DNA from: Streptomyces sp. NBC_00670
GTDB lineage: Bacteria > Actinomycetota > Actinomycetes > Streptomycetales > Streptomycetaceae
Reading direction: 5' to 3'
Length of the DNA stretch: 64,000 bases
Assembly (NCBI RefSeq): GCF_036226765.1
Contig: NZ_CP109017.1
Location: forward strand, 4,465,001 to 4,529,000
The notes beneath the pieces were generated by a model, which was not told where the DNA came from, searched no databases, and was given only the letters and a program-made list of their open reading frames with translations. Position numbers and translations under genes: made by a program. Of this stretch, positions 17,508 to 27,383 are shown piece after piece. How positions within the stretch are numbered: position 1 is the stretch's first letter; every line of letters begins with the position of its first letter.

Positions 17508-19075
17508 CCGCCACCGCCGGAACCGACAAGCGGGCCATCCGTAGGGCGCTCGTCAGCGTCTACGACAAGACCGGACTCGAGGAGCTCGCCCGCGGGCTGC
17601 ACGAGGCCGGGGTCGAACTCGTCTCCACCGGCTCCACCGCCGGGCGGATCGCGGCCGCCGGGGTCCCCGTGACCAAGGTCGAGGAGCTCACCGGGTTCCC
17701 CGAGTGTCTCGACGGCCGGGTCAAGACCCTGCACCCCAAGGTGCACGCCGGCATCCTCGCCGACCTGCGCCTGGACAGCCACCGGCAGCAGCTCGACGAG
17801 CTGGGCGTGGCGCCGTTCGACCTCGTCGTCGTCAACCTGTACCCGTTCCGCGAGACCGTCGCCTCGGGTGCCGCGCCGGACGAGTGCGTCGAGCAGATCG
17901 ACATCGGCGGCCCGTCGATGGTGCGCGCCGCGGCCAAGAACCACCCCTCCGTCGCCGTCGTCACCAGCCCCGCCCGCTACGCCGACGTGCTCTCCGCGGT
18001 CCGGGACGGCGGCTTCGACCTCGCCGCCCGCAAGCGGCTGGCCGCCGAGGCCTTCCAGCACACCGCCGCGTACGACGTCGCCGTGGCCTCCTGGTTCGCC
18101 GCCGAGTACGCCCCCGTCGACGAGTCCGGCTTCCCGGACTTCCTCGGTGCCACCTACGAGCGCGCCCACACCCTGCGCTACGGCGAGAATCCGCACCAGC
18201 CCGCCGCGCTCTACACCTCCCCCGAGGGCGGCGGCCTCGCCCAGGCCGAGCAGCTGCACGGCAAGGAGATGTCGTACAACAACTACACGGACACGGACGC
18301 CGCCCGCCGTGCCGCGTACGACCACACCGAGCCCTGCGTCGCGATCATCAAGCACGCCAACCCCTGCGGCATCGCCGTCGGTGCGGACGTCGCCGAGGCC
18401 CACCGCAAGGCGCACGACTGCGACCCGCTGTCCGCGTTCGGCGGCGTCATCGCCGTCAACCGGCCGGTGAGCAAGGAGCTGGCCGAGCGGGTCGCCGGGA
18501 TCTTCACCGAGGTCATCGTCGCGCCGGACTACGAGGAGGGCGCCCTCGAAGCGCTCACCAAGAAGAAGAACCTCCGCGTGCTGCGCGCCCCCGAGGCGCC
18601 CGCCGCCCCGGTCGAGGTCAAGCCGATCGACGGCGGCGCCCTCCTCCAGGTCACCGACCGCCTCCAGGCCGAGGGCGACGACCCCGCCACCTGGACCCTG
18701 GCCACCGGCGAGGCCCTCTCCGAGGCGGAGCTGGCCGAGCTGGCGTTCGCCTGGAAGGCCTGCCGGGCCGTCAAGTCCAACGCGATCCTGCTCGCCAAGG
18801 ACGGCGCCTCCGTCGGCGTCGGCATGGGCCAGGTCAACCGCGTCGACTCCGCGAAGCTCGCGGTGGAGCGGGCGGGCGCCGAGCGCGCGCGGGGGGCGTA
18901 CGCGGCCTCCGACGCGTTCTTCCCGTTCCCGGACGGTCTGGAGATCCTCACCGAGGCCGGCGTGAAGGCCGTGGTCCAGCCCGGCGGTTCGGTCCGTGAC
19001 GAGCTGGTCGTCGAGGCGGCGAAGAAGGCCGGCGTGACGATGTACTTCACGGGGACGCGGCACTTCTTCCACTGA
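17504..19075 (+). CDS. purH: Bifunctional AICAR transformylase / IMP cyclohydrolase
   Basis: 523 residues, the normal PurH length. GTG 17504 overlaps the purN stop and has GAAAGG 10 nt upstream; the open frame extends ~400 bp further 5' but that is purN in another frame. The N-terminal MGS-like IMP cyclohydrolase domain shows 'ISVYDK'-type '[14 protein letters not shown]' and '[11 protein letters not shown]'. The C-terminal transformylase domain contains '[14 protein letters not shown]', '[12 protein letters not shown]' (catalytic Lys-His) and '[10 protein letters not shown]'. It catalyses the last two steps to IMP, consuming 10-formyl-THF. It is followed by a strong hairpin, so purNH is a closed operon. 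Confidence 0.97.
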   Translation: MTATAGTDKRAIRRALVSVYDKTGLEELARGLHEAGVELVSTGSTAGRIAAAGVPVTKVEELTGFPECLDGRVKTLHPKVHAGILADLRLDSHRQQLDELGVAPFDLVVVNLYPFRETVASGAAPDECVEQIDIGGPSMVRAAAKNHPSVAVVTSPARYADVLSAVRDGGFDLAARKRLAAEAFQHTAAYDVAVASWFAAEYAPVDESGFPDFLGATYERAHTLRYGENPHQPAALYTSPEGGGLAQAEQLHGKEMSYNNYTDTDAARRAAYDHTEPCVAIIKHANPCGIAVGADVAEAHRKAHDCDPLSAFGGVIAVNRPVSKELAERVAGIFTEVIVAPDYEEGALEALTKKKNLRVLRAPEAPAAPVEVKPIDGGALLQVTDRLQAEGDDPATWTLATGEALSEAELAELAFAWKACRAVKSNAILLAKDGASVGVGMGQVNRVDSAKLAVERAGAERARGAYAASDAFFPFPDGLEILTEAGVKAVVQPGGSVRDELVVEAAKKAGVTMYFTGTRHFFH

Positions 19076-19107
19076 CACGGCCGTGGCCGTGGCCGTGGCC
19101 GCACGAT

Positions 19108-19154
19108 GAAAGGCCCCGGGCCGACGGCGGAAAGCCGTCGGCCCGGGGCCTTTC
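19108..19154. terminator. Bidirectional terminator between purH and the converging membrane gene
   Basis: A perfect 21-bp stem: GAAAGGCCCCGGGCCGACGG… (19108-19128) and its complement (19134-19154) around the loop GGAAA. The AAAG/CTTT ends give short A/U runs on both strands. Confidence 0.9.
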
Positions 19155-19178
19155 GTGCCGCGCGGGCGCAGCGCCCGG

Positions 19179-19775
19179 TCAGTACCGGGGGCGGTTGAAC
19201 CAGGCCGACCCCGTCGAGTTGCCGACGAAGATGGCGATCAGGATGCCCAGCACCGTGTGCACCAGGCCCACGATGATGAACGGGTAGATGCCCGCTATCG
19301 CGGTGACGATGGCGAACACCAGGGTGGTGATGCGGACGCCGTTGCCGCCGGTCCTGAACTTGGTCGCGAGCACGATGGCGAAGATCAGCCAGGCGACGCC
19401 GAAGACGACGAACGCCCACATCACGCCCGTCGACTGGTCGGCCAGGCGCTGGAAGTCGGAGTCGTCCTTCAGCCCGTTGTCGTCCTTCGCCGCGTTGATG
19501 CCGACCGCCGCGATGGCGAAGACTGCCACGCCGATGACCTGGAGGCCGACGATGACCCACATCAGGGCGCGCGCGGCGCTCACCGTGCCCGGCATCGATG
19601 TCATGGCCGGCCCGCCGCCGTACTGCTGCGGGACCGGGGGAGCCTGCGGATAGCCGTAACCGGGCTGCTGGCCCTGCGGGTAGCCGTAGTGGGGCTGCTG
19701 GGGGGCGCCGTAACCGGGCTGCTGTTGGCCCTCTTGCGGGGCGCCGTAGGGGTTGTTCGGGTCGCCGTAACTCAT
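19179..19775 (-). CDS. Small membrane protein with Pro/Gln/Gly/Tyr-rich N-terminus
   Basis: 198 residues, ATG ('[14 protein letters not shown]'). Residues 1-58 are PQ/GY-rich with repeated 'QPGYG', as in many Streptomyces membrane proteins. Four hydrophobic segments follow: '[20 protein letters not shown]', '[20 protein letters not shown]', '[20 protein letters not shown]' and '[13 protein letters not shown]'. An acidic extracellular loop ('[20 protein letters not shown]') lies between the first two. No enzymatic motif. It converges on purH and shares its terminator. Function unknown. Confidence 0.75.
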   Translation of the reverse strand: MSYGDPNNPYGAPQEGQQQPGYGAPQQPHYGYPQGQQPGYGYPQAPPVPQQYGGGPAMTSMPGTVSAARALMWVIVGLQVIGVAVFAIAAVGINAAKDDNGLKDDSDFQRLADQSTGVMWAFVVFGVAWLIFAIVLATKFRTGGNGVRITTLVFAIVTAIAGIYPFIIVGLVHTVLGILIAIFVGNSTGSAWFNRPRY

Positions 19776-20077
19776 GGCGCTCTTCTTCCCTCCATCTGCC
19801 GTTCGAGTGCGGGGACACGCGGCGCGCTGCGGAGGAAGTGGTGGGAATGAGCGGTCCGTCCCCCCGGTACTGCCCGCGGCACTGCCCGGTCATGGTTCTC
19901 AGGGGCGCGCTCGTTTGTCCAGAGCCATGCCATATGTGTTGTGCAAGTGCAACCTTCCGATCATGCGTTGATCAGGGCGGATTGCCGTGTGCCGCGGCGG
20001 ACCACGCGGACCGGCTCCCGGTCTCGCATCGCGACCCGGATTGGAACCGCCGGGCGGTCATCCGGGAGGATGGGGTC
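19776..20077. other. 302-bp divergent region before folD
   Basis: Divergent gap of the PQ-rich membrane gene and folD. Near 19936-19955 the minus strand reads TTGCACTTGCAC, a direct repeat of TTGCAC that could be an operator or a -35 cluster. I find no ZTP-riboswitch pattern here, unlike at glyA. Confidence 0.4.
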
Positions 20078-20932
20078 ATGACCGCCCAGATTCTCGATGG
20101 CAAGGCCACCGCAGCCGCGATCAAGTCCGATCTGACCGCCCGCGTGGCGGCCCTCAAGGAGAAGGGCGTCACGCCCGGCCTCGGCACCGTCCTGGTCGGC
20201 GACGACCCCGGGAGCCACAAGTATGTCGCCGGCAAGCACCGCGACTGCGCGCAGGTCGGCATCGCCTCCATCCAGCGCGAACTGCCCGCGACGGCGACGC
20301 AGGAGGAGATCGAGGCCGTCGTCCGCGAACTGAACGAGGACCCGGCCTGCACGGGGTACATCGTGCAGCTCCCGCTGCCCAAGGGCATCGACGAGAACCG
20401 CATCCTGGAGCTGATGGACCCCGCCAAGGACGCGGACGGTCTGCACCCGATGAACCTCGGCCGGCTGGTGCTCAACGAGCCCGCGCCGCTGCCCTGCACC
20501 CCCAATGGCATCCTCACGCTGCTGCGCGCGCACGGCGTGGAGATCAAGGGTGCGGAGGTCGTGGTCGTCGGCCGCGGGGTGACCATCGGGCGCCCGATGC
20601 CGCTGCTGCTGACCCGGCGCAGCGAGAACGCGACGGTCACGCAGTGCCACACCGGCACGCGTGACCTGTCCGCCCACCTGAAGCGCGCGGACATCATCGT
20701 TGCCGCGGCGGGGGCGCCGCACCTGGTGCGCGCGGAGGACGTCAAGCCGGGCGCCGCCGTCCTCGACGTGGGCGTCTCCCGCAACGCCGAGGGCAAGATC
20801 GTCGGCGACGTCCACCCCGACGTCACCGAGGTCGCCGGCTGGATCTCCCCGAACCCGGGCGGCGTCGGCCCCATGACCCGCGCCCAGCTGCTCGTCAACG
20901 TGGTCGAGGCGGCGGAGCGCAGTGTCGGCTGA
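20078..20932 (+). CDS. folD: Bifunctional methylene-THF dehydrogenase / methenyl-THF cyclohydrolase
   Basis: 284 residues from ATG 20078, preceded by GGGAGGA. Frames extending upstream lack a ribosome site. FolD interconverts 5,10-methylene-THF, methenyl-THF and 10-formyl-THF with NADP. Seen: '[14 protein letters not shown]' (catalytic Lys equivalent lies in this helix), '[12 protein letters not shown]', '[11 protein letters not shown]', the Rossmann loop '[13 protein letters not shown]' and the signature '[10 protein letters not shown]'. It supplies the formyl donor for PurN and PurH nearby. The stop lies inside the next gene (11-bp overlap). Confidence 0.96.
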   Translation: MTAQILDGKATAAAIKSDLTARVAALKEKGVTPGLGTVLVGDDPGSHKYVAGKHRDCAQVGIASIQRELPATATQEEIEAVVRELNEDPACTGYIVQLPLPKGIDENRILELMDPAKDADGLHPMNLGRLVLNEPAPLPCTPNGILTLLRAHGVEIKGAEVVVVGRGVTIGRPMPLLLTRRSENATVTQCHTGTRDLSAHLKRADIIVAAAGAPHLVRAEDVKPGAAVLDVGVSRNAEGKIVGDVHPDVTEVAGWISPNPGGVGPMTRAQLLVNVVEAAERSVG

Positions 20933-21659
20933 GCGGGCGGAGGACGGCGGAGCCGTCCAGGACGACGGCGTGCGGCCGACGGCGCCGGACGCGGCGCCCG
21001 CGGCCCGCGGCGCCCGGTCTGCGGGGGCGGGCGCCCGGCCGGCCACCACCGCCGGGAACGACCGGACGCCGGAGGGCGCGTCCGGCGCCGGCTCGGACAC
21101 CGCGCGCCGCGAACCGGCGGCTGCGGAGGACGAACCGTCCGACGGAGCCGGTGCTCCGGCGGACGCCACCGCCGACGCCACCGCCGACGCCACCGCCGAC
21201 GGCGACGACGAGGGCGAGCTCACCGTGCGCGACCCCATCGCCGTGGGCGGCCGCTTCGAGCGGGCCCGCCGTGGTGTGCGGCGGTTCCCGCTGTTCACGC
21301 GGGACACCGCCCCGCCCGAGGGCGGCGGCCGTGCCGCGCCCGGCGACGCGCCCGCGCCCGCCCGGCAGTGGCCGATCCTCGCCGTACTGCTGACCGTCGG
21401 GCTCGGGCTGCTGCTCACCGCGCTCGACGTGTTCCGCGTCGGCACGATCCTCATCGGCGTCGCCCTGCTCGGCGGGGCGGCCCTGCGCTGGGCGCTGCCG
21501 GACGTCGGCATGCTCGCCGTCCGCTCCCGCTTCACGGACCTGATCACGTACGGCACGCTCGGCGCCGTCATCGTCCTGCTGGCGCTGATGGTGCAGCCGA
21601 ACCCCTGGCTGGTCATCCCGTTCCTGGACGACACGCTGCACTTCACGATCCGTACGTGA
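20922..21659 (+). CDS. DUF3017 family membrane protein
   Basis: 245 residues from GTG 20922, overlapping the folD stop by 11 bp, so it is translationally coupled to folD, the usual position of DUF3017 genes in actinobacteria. The first ~100 residues are Ala/Gly/Asp-rich with a tandem '[13 protein letters not shown]' from a 12-bp repeat (21162-21200). Three hydrophobic segments follow: '[20 protein letters not shown]', '[20 protein letters not shown]' and '[13 protein letters not shown]'. Function unknown; the coupling suggests a link to membrane supply or growth rather than catalysis. Confidence 0.8.
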   Translation: MSAERAEDGGAVQDDGVRPTAPDAAPAARGARSAGAGARPATTAGNDRTPEGASGAGSDTARREPAAAEDEPSDGAGAPADATADATADATADGDDEGELTVRDPIAVGGRFERARRGVRRFPLFTRDTAPPEGGGRAAPGDAPAPARQWPILAVLLTVGLGLLLTALDVFRVGTILIGVALLGGAALRWALPDVGMLAVRSRFTDLITYGTLGAVIVLLALMVQPNPWLVIPFLDDTLHFTIRT

Positions 21660-21664
21660 GGAAG

Positions 21665-21703
21665 TCCCGTACGAGGAGGCGGCGCGTCCCCCCCCGTACG
21701 GGA
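21665..21703. terminator. Hairpin just after the DUF3017 gene
   Basis: TCCCGTACG (21665-21673) pairs with CGTACGGGA (21695-21703) around a 21-nt loop. It is the first of two hairpins between converging genes. Confidence 0.45.
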
Positions 21704-21726
21704 CATCCCGTGCGACCGGACGACGT

Positions 21727-21759
21727 CGGCTCGCCCTTCCCCCCGGAAGGGACGAGCCG
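21727..21759. terminator. Bidirectional terminator between converging genes
   Basis: CGGCTCGCCCTTCC (21727-21740) pairs with GGAAGGG-A-CGAGCCG (21745-21759) around CCCC: 14 bp with one bulged A. Confidence 0.75.
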
Positions 21760-21774
21760 CAGCCGTCCGGCGGG

Positions 21775-22158
21775 TCAGTGCCGGCTGCTGGGGATGTAGG
21801 TGTAGCAGGCGGCTCGGAAGTTGCCGTCGCCCGTCAGGTTGTCCAGCAGGCTGTTGCCGGTGTTCTTGCCGACGATGCCGTCGACCTGCAGGTGCGAGGC
21901 CGACTGGAACGTGCGCACCCACTTCCTCGTGTCCTTGCCGAAGAGCTTGTCCTCCGCCAGCGGGCGGCCGTGCCCGGTCCGCTGGGCCCAGTCGTTCACC
22001 CCGCGCTGCACACACAGCACCCCGGCCCGGTTGGCGCTGCCCTGGCTGATGTTGGGCACGCCCGGTGCGGCACCCGCCGTCGGCGCGACGGCGGTCACAC
22101 CCGCGCCGAGCAGCAGGGCGGTGGACACAACGGTGGCAAGTCGCCTCTGTACGCTCAT
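21775..22158 (-). CDS. Secreted peptidoglycan-binding-domain protein
   Basis: 127 residues. The signal peptide is 'RRLATVVSTALLLGAGVTAV' with likely cleavage at 'TAGAA-PG'. The mature part is a PG_binding_1-like domain: 'VLCVQRGVNDWAQ', 'FGKDTRKWVRTFQSASHL' and 'VDGIVGKNTGNSLLDNL' give the three helices and the D-G-x-V-G turn. Two cysteines could form a disulfide. With no catalytic domain attached it may be a wall-bound accessory or inhibitor. It is divergent from the two-component system. Confidence 0.8.
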   Translation of the reverse strand: MSVQRRLATVVSTALLLGAGVTAVAPTAGAAPGVPNISQGSANRAGVLCVQRGVNDWAQRTGHGRPLAEDKLFGKDTRKWVRTFQSASHLQVDGIVGKNTGNSLLDNLTGDGNFRAACYTYIPSSRH

Positions 22159-22341
22159 GAGCTGGTTCCCCTCTTCCGGTGCGAAGGCCGGTGGTCGGCC
22201 GGCCCCGTCGCGACGTGCGCCGATCTCCGGTGCCTGCGTCGCCTTGCGAACGAGAACCTAGGGCGCGCCCCGCCGCCCCCGCGTCCCGCGCCGGGTGGAA
22301 GTCCGGGCGCACCGCACGCGGTAGCCGCGCGGTTCCTGCAA

Positions 22342-22361
22342 CTTCCGCGGTACCGCGGAAG
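22342..22361. promoter_or_regulatory. Perfect 20-bp palindrome upstream of the NarL-type two-component genes
   Basis: CTTCCGCGGTACCGCGGAAG is self-complementary over all 20 bases. It ends 40 bp before the kinase ATG and lies in the divergent gap with the peptidoglycan-binding gene, so one regulator could control both. Confidence 0.55.
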
Positions 22362-22401
22362 GTTGACTCGCCGCCCGGTGCACCGGCGTTACGCTGCGAC
22401 G

Positions 22402-23673
22402 ATGCGCCCGCGGCCGACCCGTCCCCGTACCGTCCCCCCGGGTGCCGCCCGCACGGACGGCACCCTGGCGGCCCGGCTGCGCGGTGCCCGCCCGCGCATC
22501 CCCCACGCCCCGTACGTCGTCGACGCGCTGACCGCGCTCGCCATGGCCGCCGTCGCCCTGCTGCTCGGCCGGGAGTCCGCCGCGCAGGGGTGGCCGGAAC
22601 TCGACGCCCGCGCCCTGCCCTGGATCGCCCTGTCGCAGCTCCCGGTGGCGCTGCGCGGCCGCGCCCCGGTCACCGTCTTCGCGGTGGTCGGCGCCGCCGA
22701 CGCCGTTTACATCGGGCTCGGCTACTGGCCGGTGGTGTGCACCTTCGGCCCGATGCTCGCCCTCTACACCGTCGCCGCCCTGCGCCGGCTGCGCACCGCC
22801 CTGTGCTGCGCCGCCGTCCTGAACGGCCTGTGGATCTACGCGGGACTCGTCACCGACGGTTCCTCCATGCCGTCCGTCGTCGGCCAGGGCCTGCTGTTCA
22901 CCGCCGTGCTGGTCCGCTTCGGCACCCTCGCCCGGCGCTCCGCCGAACTCGCCCGCCGGCTCCGCGCCGAACAGGCCGAGCGGGCCCGCCGCGAGGTCGC
23001 CGAGGAGCGCGGCCGCATCGCCCGCGAACTGCACGACGTGGTCGCCCACCACATGTCGGTGATCTCCGTGCAGGCAGGCCTCGCCCGGTTCGTCTTCGAC
23101 TCCGACCGCACCACCGCCCGCACCGCCCTCGACACGATCGCCGGCACCGGCGCCGAGGCGCTCGACGAACTGCGCCGCATGCTCCAGGTGCTCCGCGAGG
23201 AGGACCTGCGCGGCCCCGACGGCGGCCCGGGCGGCGCACCGGCCGCGCCCATGCCCGGACTCGACCGCCTCGAAGAACTGGTACGGCGGGTGCGCGCGGG
23301 CGGCGTCCCGGTCGAACTCCGCGTCGAGGGCACCCCGCGCCCCCTCGCGCCCGGCGTCGACCTGTGCGCGTACCGGGTCGTGCAGGAGGCGCTGACCAAC
23401 GTCCTCAAACATGCCCGCGGCGCACGTGCCGTCGTCCGGGTCGACTATCTGCCGCACCACGTGACGGTGTGTGTCACCGATGACGGGGAGGGGGTGATTC
23501 CGGACAGAGTCGCCGGTGGCGGCGGGCACGGCTTGATTGGCATGCGCGAACGGGCCAAGCTCTACGGCGGGACGATCAGCATCGGCCCGCGGAGCGAGGG
23601 CGGGTTCGCCGTACGGCTGACCCTGCCGACCTCGGCCGCGGCCACTCGGCAGGGGGACGGCCGCACGGAATGA
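22402..23673 (+). CDS. Sensor histidine kinase, NarL/DesK class (HisKA_3)
   Basis: 423 residues from ATG 22402. Four to five hydrophobic segments in the first ~170 residues ('ALTALAMAAVALLLG', 'APVTVFAVVGAADAVYIGLG' and others) form a membrane sensor without a large outer domain. A coiled linker rich in Arg/Glu leads to the HisKA_3 box 'RIARELHDVVAHHMSVISVQ' with the phospho-acceptor His211. The HATPase region has 'VVQEALTNVLKHA' (N box), 'DDGEGV' and 'GHGLIGMRERAKLYGG' (G boxes). The response regulator follows after 94 bp. Ligand unknown. The palindrome at 22342 may give autoregulation. Confidence 0.92.
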   Translation: MRPRPTRPRTVPPGAARTDGTLAARLRGARPRIPHAPYVVDALTALAMAAVALLLGRESAAQGWPELDARALPWIALSQLPVALRGRAPVTVFAVVGAADAVYIGLGYWPVVCTFGPMLALYTVAALRRLRTALCCAAVLNGLWIYAGLVTDGSSMPSVVGQGLLFTAVLVRFGTLARRSAELARRLRAEQAERARREVAEERGRIARELHDVVAHHMSVISVQAGLARFVFDSDRTTARTALDTIAGTGAEALDELRRMLQVLREEDLRGPDGGPGGAPAAPMPGLDRLEELVRRVRAGGVPVELRVEGTPRPLAPGVDLCAYRVVQEALTNVLKHARGARAVVRVDYLPHHVTVCVTDDGEGVIPDRVAGGGGHGLIGMRERAKLYGGTISIGPRSEGGFAVRLTLPTSAAATRQGDGRTE

Positions 23674-23767
23674 CCGGACACGGGACGACCGGACGACGCG
23701 GCGGACACGGGTTCCCGGGGCGGTCGTTCGGGCGGGGCGCGCGAGCCCGGTGTGACGGGCGGGGCGC

Positions 23768-24439
23768 ATGATCAGGGTGCTCGTCGTCGACGACCAGTTC
23801 CTGATCCGGGCCGGCCTCGTCGGACTGCTGAACGCGGCCCCCGGCATCGAGGTCGTCGGCGAGGCCGAGGACGGCGACGAGGCGGTGCGGGTCGCCGCCG
23901 CGACCCTGCCCGACGTCATCCTCATGGATATCCGGATGCCCGGCACCGACGGCGTGCGGGCCACCGAACGCATCCTCGCCCAGGCCACCGACCCCGTGCC
24001 GCGCGTCCTGGTGCTCACCACCTTCGACCTCGACGAGTACGTCTACGGGGCGCTGCGCGCGGGCGCCTCCGGGTTCCTGCTGAAGGACTCGGGTCCCGAG
24101 CGCCTGCTCGCCGCCGTGACCGCCGTACGGGGCGGGGACGCGCTGTTCGCGCCCAGCGTCACCCGGCGGCTGGTGGAGGCGTTCGCGGGACGGGTCGGAA
24201 GCCGGCCGCGCGCGTCCGGACCGCCGCCGGAACTGGGCGCGTTGACCACCCGCGAGGTCGAGGTCCTCGGCCTCATCGGCCGCGGTCTGTCCAACCTGGA
24301 GATCGCCGACCGGCTGTACATCAGCGAGGCCACGGTCAAGACCCACCTCAACCGCACGATGACCAAGCTCGACCTGGACAGCCGCGCGCAGGCCGTGGTC
24401 GTGGCGTACGAGACGGGACTGGTCACGCCCGGCGGCTGA
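23768..24439 (+). CDS. Response regulator, NarL/LuxR class
   Basis: 223 residues, ATG. The receiver domain has the acid pair 'VVDDQ' (Asp8-Asp9), the phospho-acceptor Asp54 in 'VILMDIRMPG', Thr in 'VLVLTTFD' and Lys in 'GFLLKDSG'. The LuxR helix-turn-helix 'LTTREVEVLGLIGRGLSNLE' and 'YISEATVKTHLNRTMTKL' is at the C-terminus. Partner of the preceding kinase. As these dimers bind inverted repeats, the 20-bp palindrome upstream of the kinase is a plausible target. Confidence 0.93.
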   Translation: MIRVLVVDDQFLIRAGLVGLLNAAPGIEVVGEAEDGDEAVRVAAATLPDVILMDIRMPGTDGVRATERILAQATDPVPRVLVLTTFDLDEYVYGALRAGASGFLLKDSGPERLLAAVTAVRGGDALFAPSVTRRLVEAFAGRVGSRPRASGPPPELGALTTREVEVLGLIGRGLSNLEIADRLYISEATVKTHLNRTMTKLDLDSRAQAVVVAYETGLVTPGG

Positions 24440-24595
24440 CCCAAGTCGGCGGCGGGCGGGGGTGGTGGGCGGCCGCCGCCGTGACGCCCTGCTGCGGTCG
24501 GGTCCCCGGACCTGGAATCCTGGTCCGGTACGCGGCCGGCGGGGGTGCCGGGCGCCGGGGCACAGGGTGCGGGGAGCAAGGGGGGAAGGGACGTC

Positions 24596-25834
24596 ATGCC
24601 TCGTTGGAAGGGCCTGCCGGAGGAACTCGATCCACAGCTCAAGGAGTTCGCGGGGCAGCTGCGGCGGCTCGTGGACCGCAGCGGGCTGAGTGTCGCGGCG
24701 GTGGCCGACCGCACGGGCTACAGCAGGACGTCGTGGGACCGGTACCTGGGCGGGCGGCTGCTCGCGCCCAAGGGCGCGGTGCTCGCGCTGGCCGAGGTCA
24801 CGGGGGCCGATCCGGAGCACCTCACCACGATGTGGGAGCTGGCCGAACGGGCGTGGAGCCGCTCGGAGATGCGGCAGGACATGACGATGGAGGCGCTGCG
24901 GATCGCACAGGCGCGGGAGGCGCTGGGCGAGCGGGGGACGCTGGGGGAGCGGGGGACGCTCGGGGAGCGGGGCGCGGGGGGCGGGTCCGCGCCGGTACCT
25001 GCGGCGCCGGGGCCCGCTCCGGGTTCGGTGCCGCCGGGATCCGCTCCGGGGCCGGTGCGGGGCGGGGACGCGGAGGCGCGCGTCGAGGCCGGTGGTGGGG
25101 GGCGGGGTACGACGGTCAGGGCCGGGGTGGCCGGGCCTGCCGGAGTGTCGCCGACGTGGCCGCCGGGGGCGGGGGAGGCGGACGTCGACGCCCGGGGCCT
25201 CGCGCGGCTCCGGGACCGTGCGGCCGTGCCGCCGTACGGGCCCCGGGGCGACGGTGTGCCGGAGGACGCGCGGCCGTCGGGTGCGGGTGGCCGGCCCCGG
25301 CCGGGGGCGCGGCGGCGACGTCGGCTGACGGTTTTCCTGTCGGCCGTCGCCGGGGCGCTCGCCGTGGTGGCGGGGGTGGTGTGGTTCACCTCGGGCGGTG
25401 ACCGGGCGGCGGAGGGGCGCTCGCCCGCGAAGTCCCCGGCGGCCACCACGGCCAGTGCCGCGCCCGCACTGCCGGACGGGGTCCGGTGCGCCGGGGCCGG
25501 CTGTGTCGGCAAGGACCCGGAGGAGATGGGATGCGGCGGGGCCCGGGCCCGTACGACGAACAGCGTCACGGTGGGGACGACGTTGGTGGAGGTGCGGTAC
25601 AGCGAGGTGTGCGGGGTGGCGTGGGGGAGGATCACGCGGGCGGTGCGGGGGGACGCGGTGACGGTGCGGGTGGTCGCCCCTGACGGGGCGGGGGCGAAGG
25701 GGAGGGTGCAGCGGGGGGTCGTGGCGGAGCGGGGGGACGTGGACGCGTATACGCCGATGGTGCGGGTGGGAGGCGCCGGGGGCGCCGAAGTGTGTGCGGT
25801 GCTGGTGTCCGGGCGGGACGGGTGTGTGGAGTAG
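24596..25834 (+). CDS. XRE-type regulator with membrane segment and DUF2690 domain
   Basis: 412 residues from ATG 24596 after GGGGAAGGG. The N-terminal helix-turn-helix is at about residues 20-75 ('VDRSGLSVAAVADRTGYSRT', 'DRYLGGRLLAPKGAVLALAE'). A low-complexity linker includes a GERGTL hexapeptide repeated three times from an 18-bp repeat. 'LTVFLSAVAGALAVVAGVVW' crosses the membrane once. The outer domain has four cysteines in DUF2690-like positions ('VRCAGAGCVGKDPEEMGC', 'YSEVCGVAWGRI'). The layout suggests transmembrane signalling: DNA or partner binding inside, disulfide-bonded sensor outside. Confidence 0.8.
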   Translation: MPRWKGLPEELDPQLKEFAGQLRRLVDRSGLSVAAVADRTGYSRTSWDRYLGGRLLAPKGAVLALAEVTGADPEHLTTMWELAERAWSRSEMRQDMTMEALRIAQAREALGERGTLGERGTLGERGAGGGSAPVPAAPGPAPGSVPPGSAPGPVRGGDAEARVEAGGGGRGTTVRAGVAGPAGVSPTWPPGAGEADVDARGLARLRDRAAVPPYGPRGDGVPEDARPSGAGGRPRPGARRRRRLTVFLSAVAGALAVVAGVVWFTSGGDRAAEGRSPAKSPAATTASAAPALPDGVRCAGAGCVGKDPEEMGCGGARARTTNSVTVGTTLVEVRYSEVCGVAWGRITRAVRGDAVTVRVVAPDGAGAKGRVQRGVVAERGDVDAYTPMVRVGGAGGAEVCAVLVSGRDGCVE

Positions 25835-25844
25835 GGGCGCGTGA

Positions 25845-25990
25845 TTTTTTCGCCCCCGCCGCCCTTACCCTTCCCGTCCCGGGGGCTGCGCCCCCGGACC
25901 CTCCCACGGAGCTTCGCTCCGTTTTGCGCTCACGCGGCGGAGCCGCATATTGACACAGCCCCGCGCCCCTTTCGGGGCGCGCCCCCCGTA
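25845..25990 (+). repeat. Composite intergenic repeat, copy 4
   Basis: TTTTTTCGCCCCCGCCGCCC lead, hairpin GGGGGCTGCGCCCCC, hairpin GGAGCTTCGCTCC, an inserted GCGGCGGAGCCGC hairpin, then CCCCGCGCCCCTTTCGGGGCGC. This is the only copy lying between two genes on the same strand. It is followed by ~200 bp without a gene up to the mdh control region. Confidence 0.75.
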
Positions 25991-26181
25991 CACAAAACAA
26001 TCACCCCTCCGCGGGGTTGGCCCCGTGGTGGCTGGGCACGCGGAATGTACCCCCACGGGATTCGGGTGTTCCGGTCCCCGGTCGGCGGTCGTTGTGGGTC
26101 CCTCTCTCCCGGGCCGAGCGGCCGCCGCCCTTGTGGGGTGGGCCACAGGAACCCCGTCCGTGCGGTGTGCCGGATGCGCGA

Positions 26182-27246
<1,065 letters not shown>

Positions 27247-27290
27247 CCCCCCGGCGCCCTCCGCGCCCGAAGTTCCTTACACCGTTCCGC

Positions 27291-27328
27291 ACAGGCTCCG
27301 TCCCGTTTTCGTACCGGACGGGGCCTGT
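27291..27328 (+). terminator. mdh terminator
   Basis: ACAGGCTCCGTCC (27291-27303) pairs with GGACGGGGCCTGT (27316-27328), with one T-G wobble and the loop CGTTTTCGTACC. Confidence 0.75.
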
Positions 27329-27383
27329 CGGCGTGTACGCCGCTATCGTCGAGTTCCGGGCGGGATTCGGGGGACGGTACGAC

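Noticed and set aside
19776-20077. Second ZTP riboswitch before folD
   Set aside because: Neither the CGTGACTGGCG nor the GCCTGGGC block is present.
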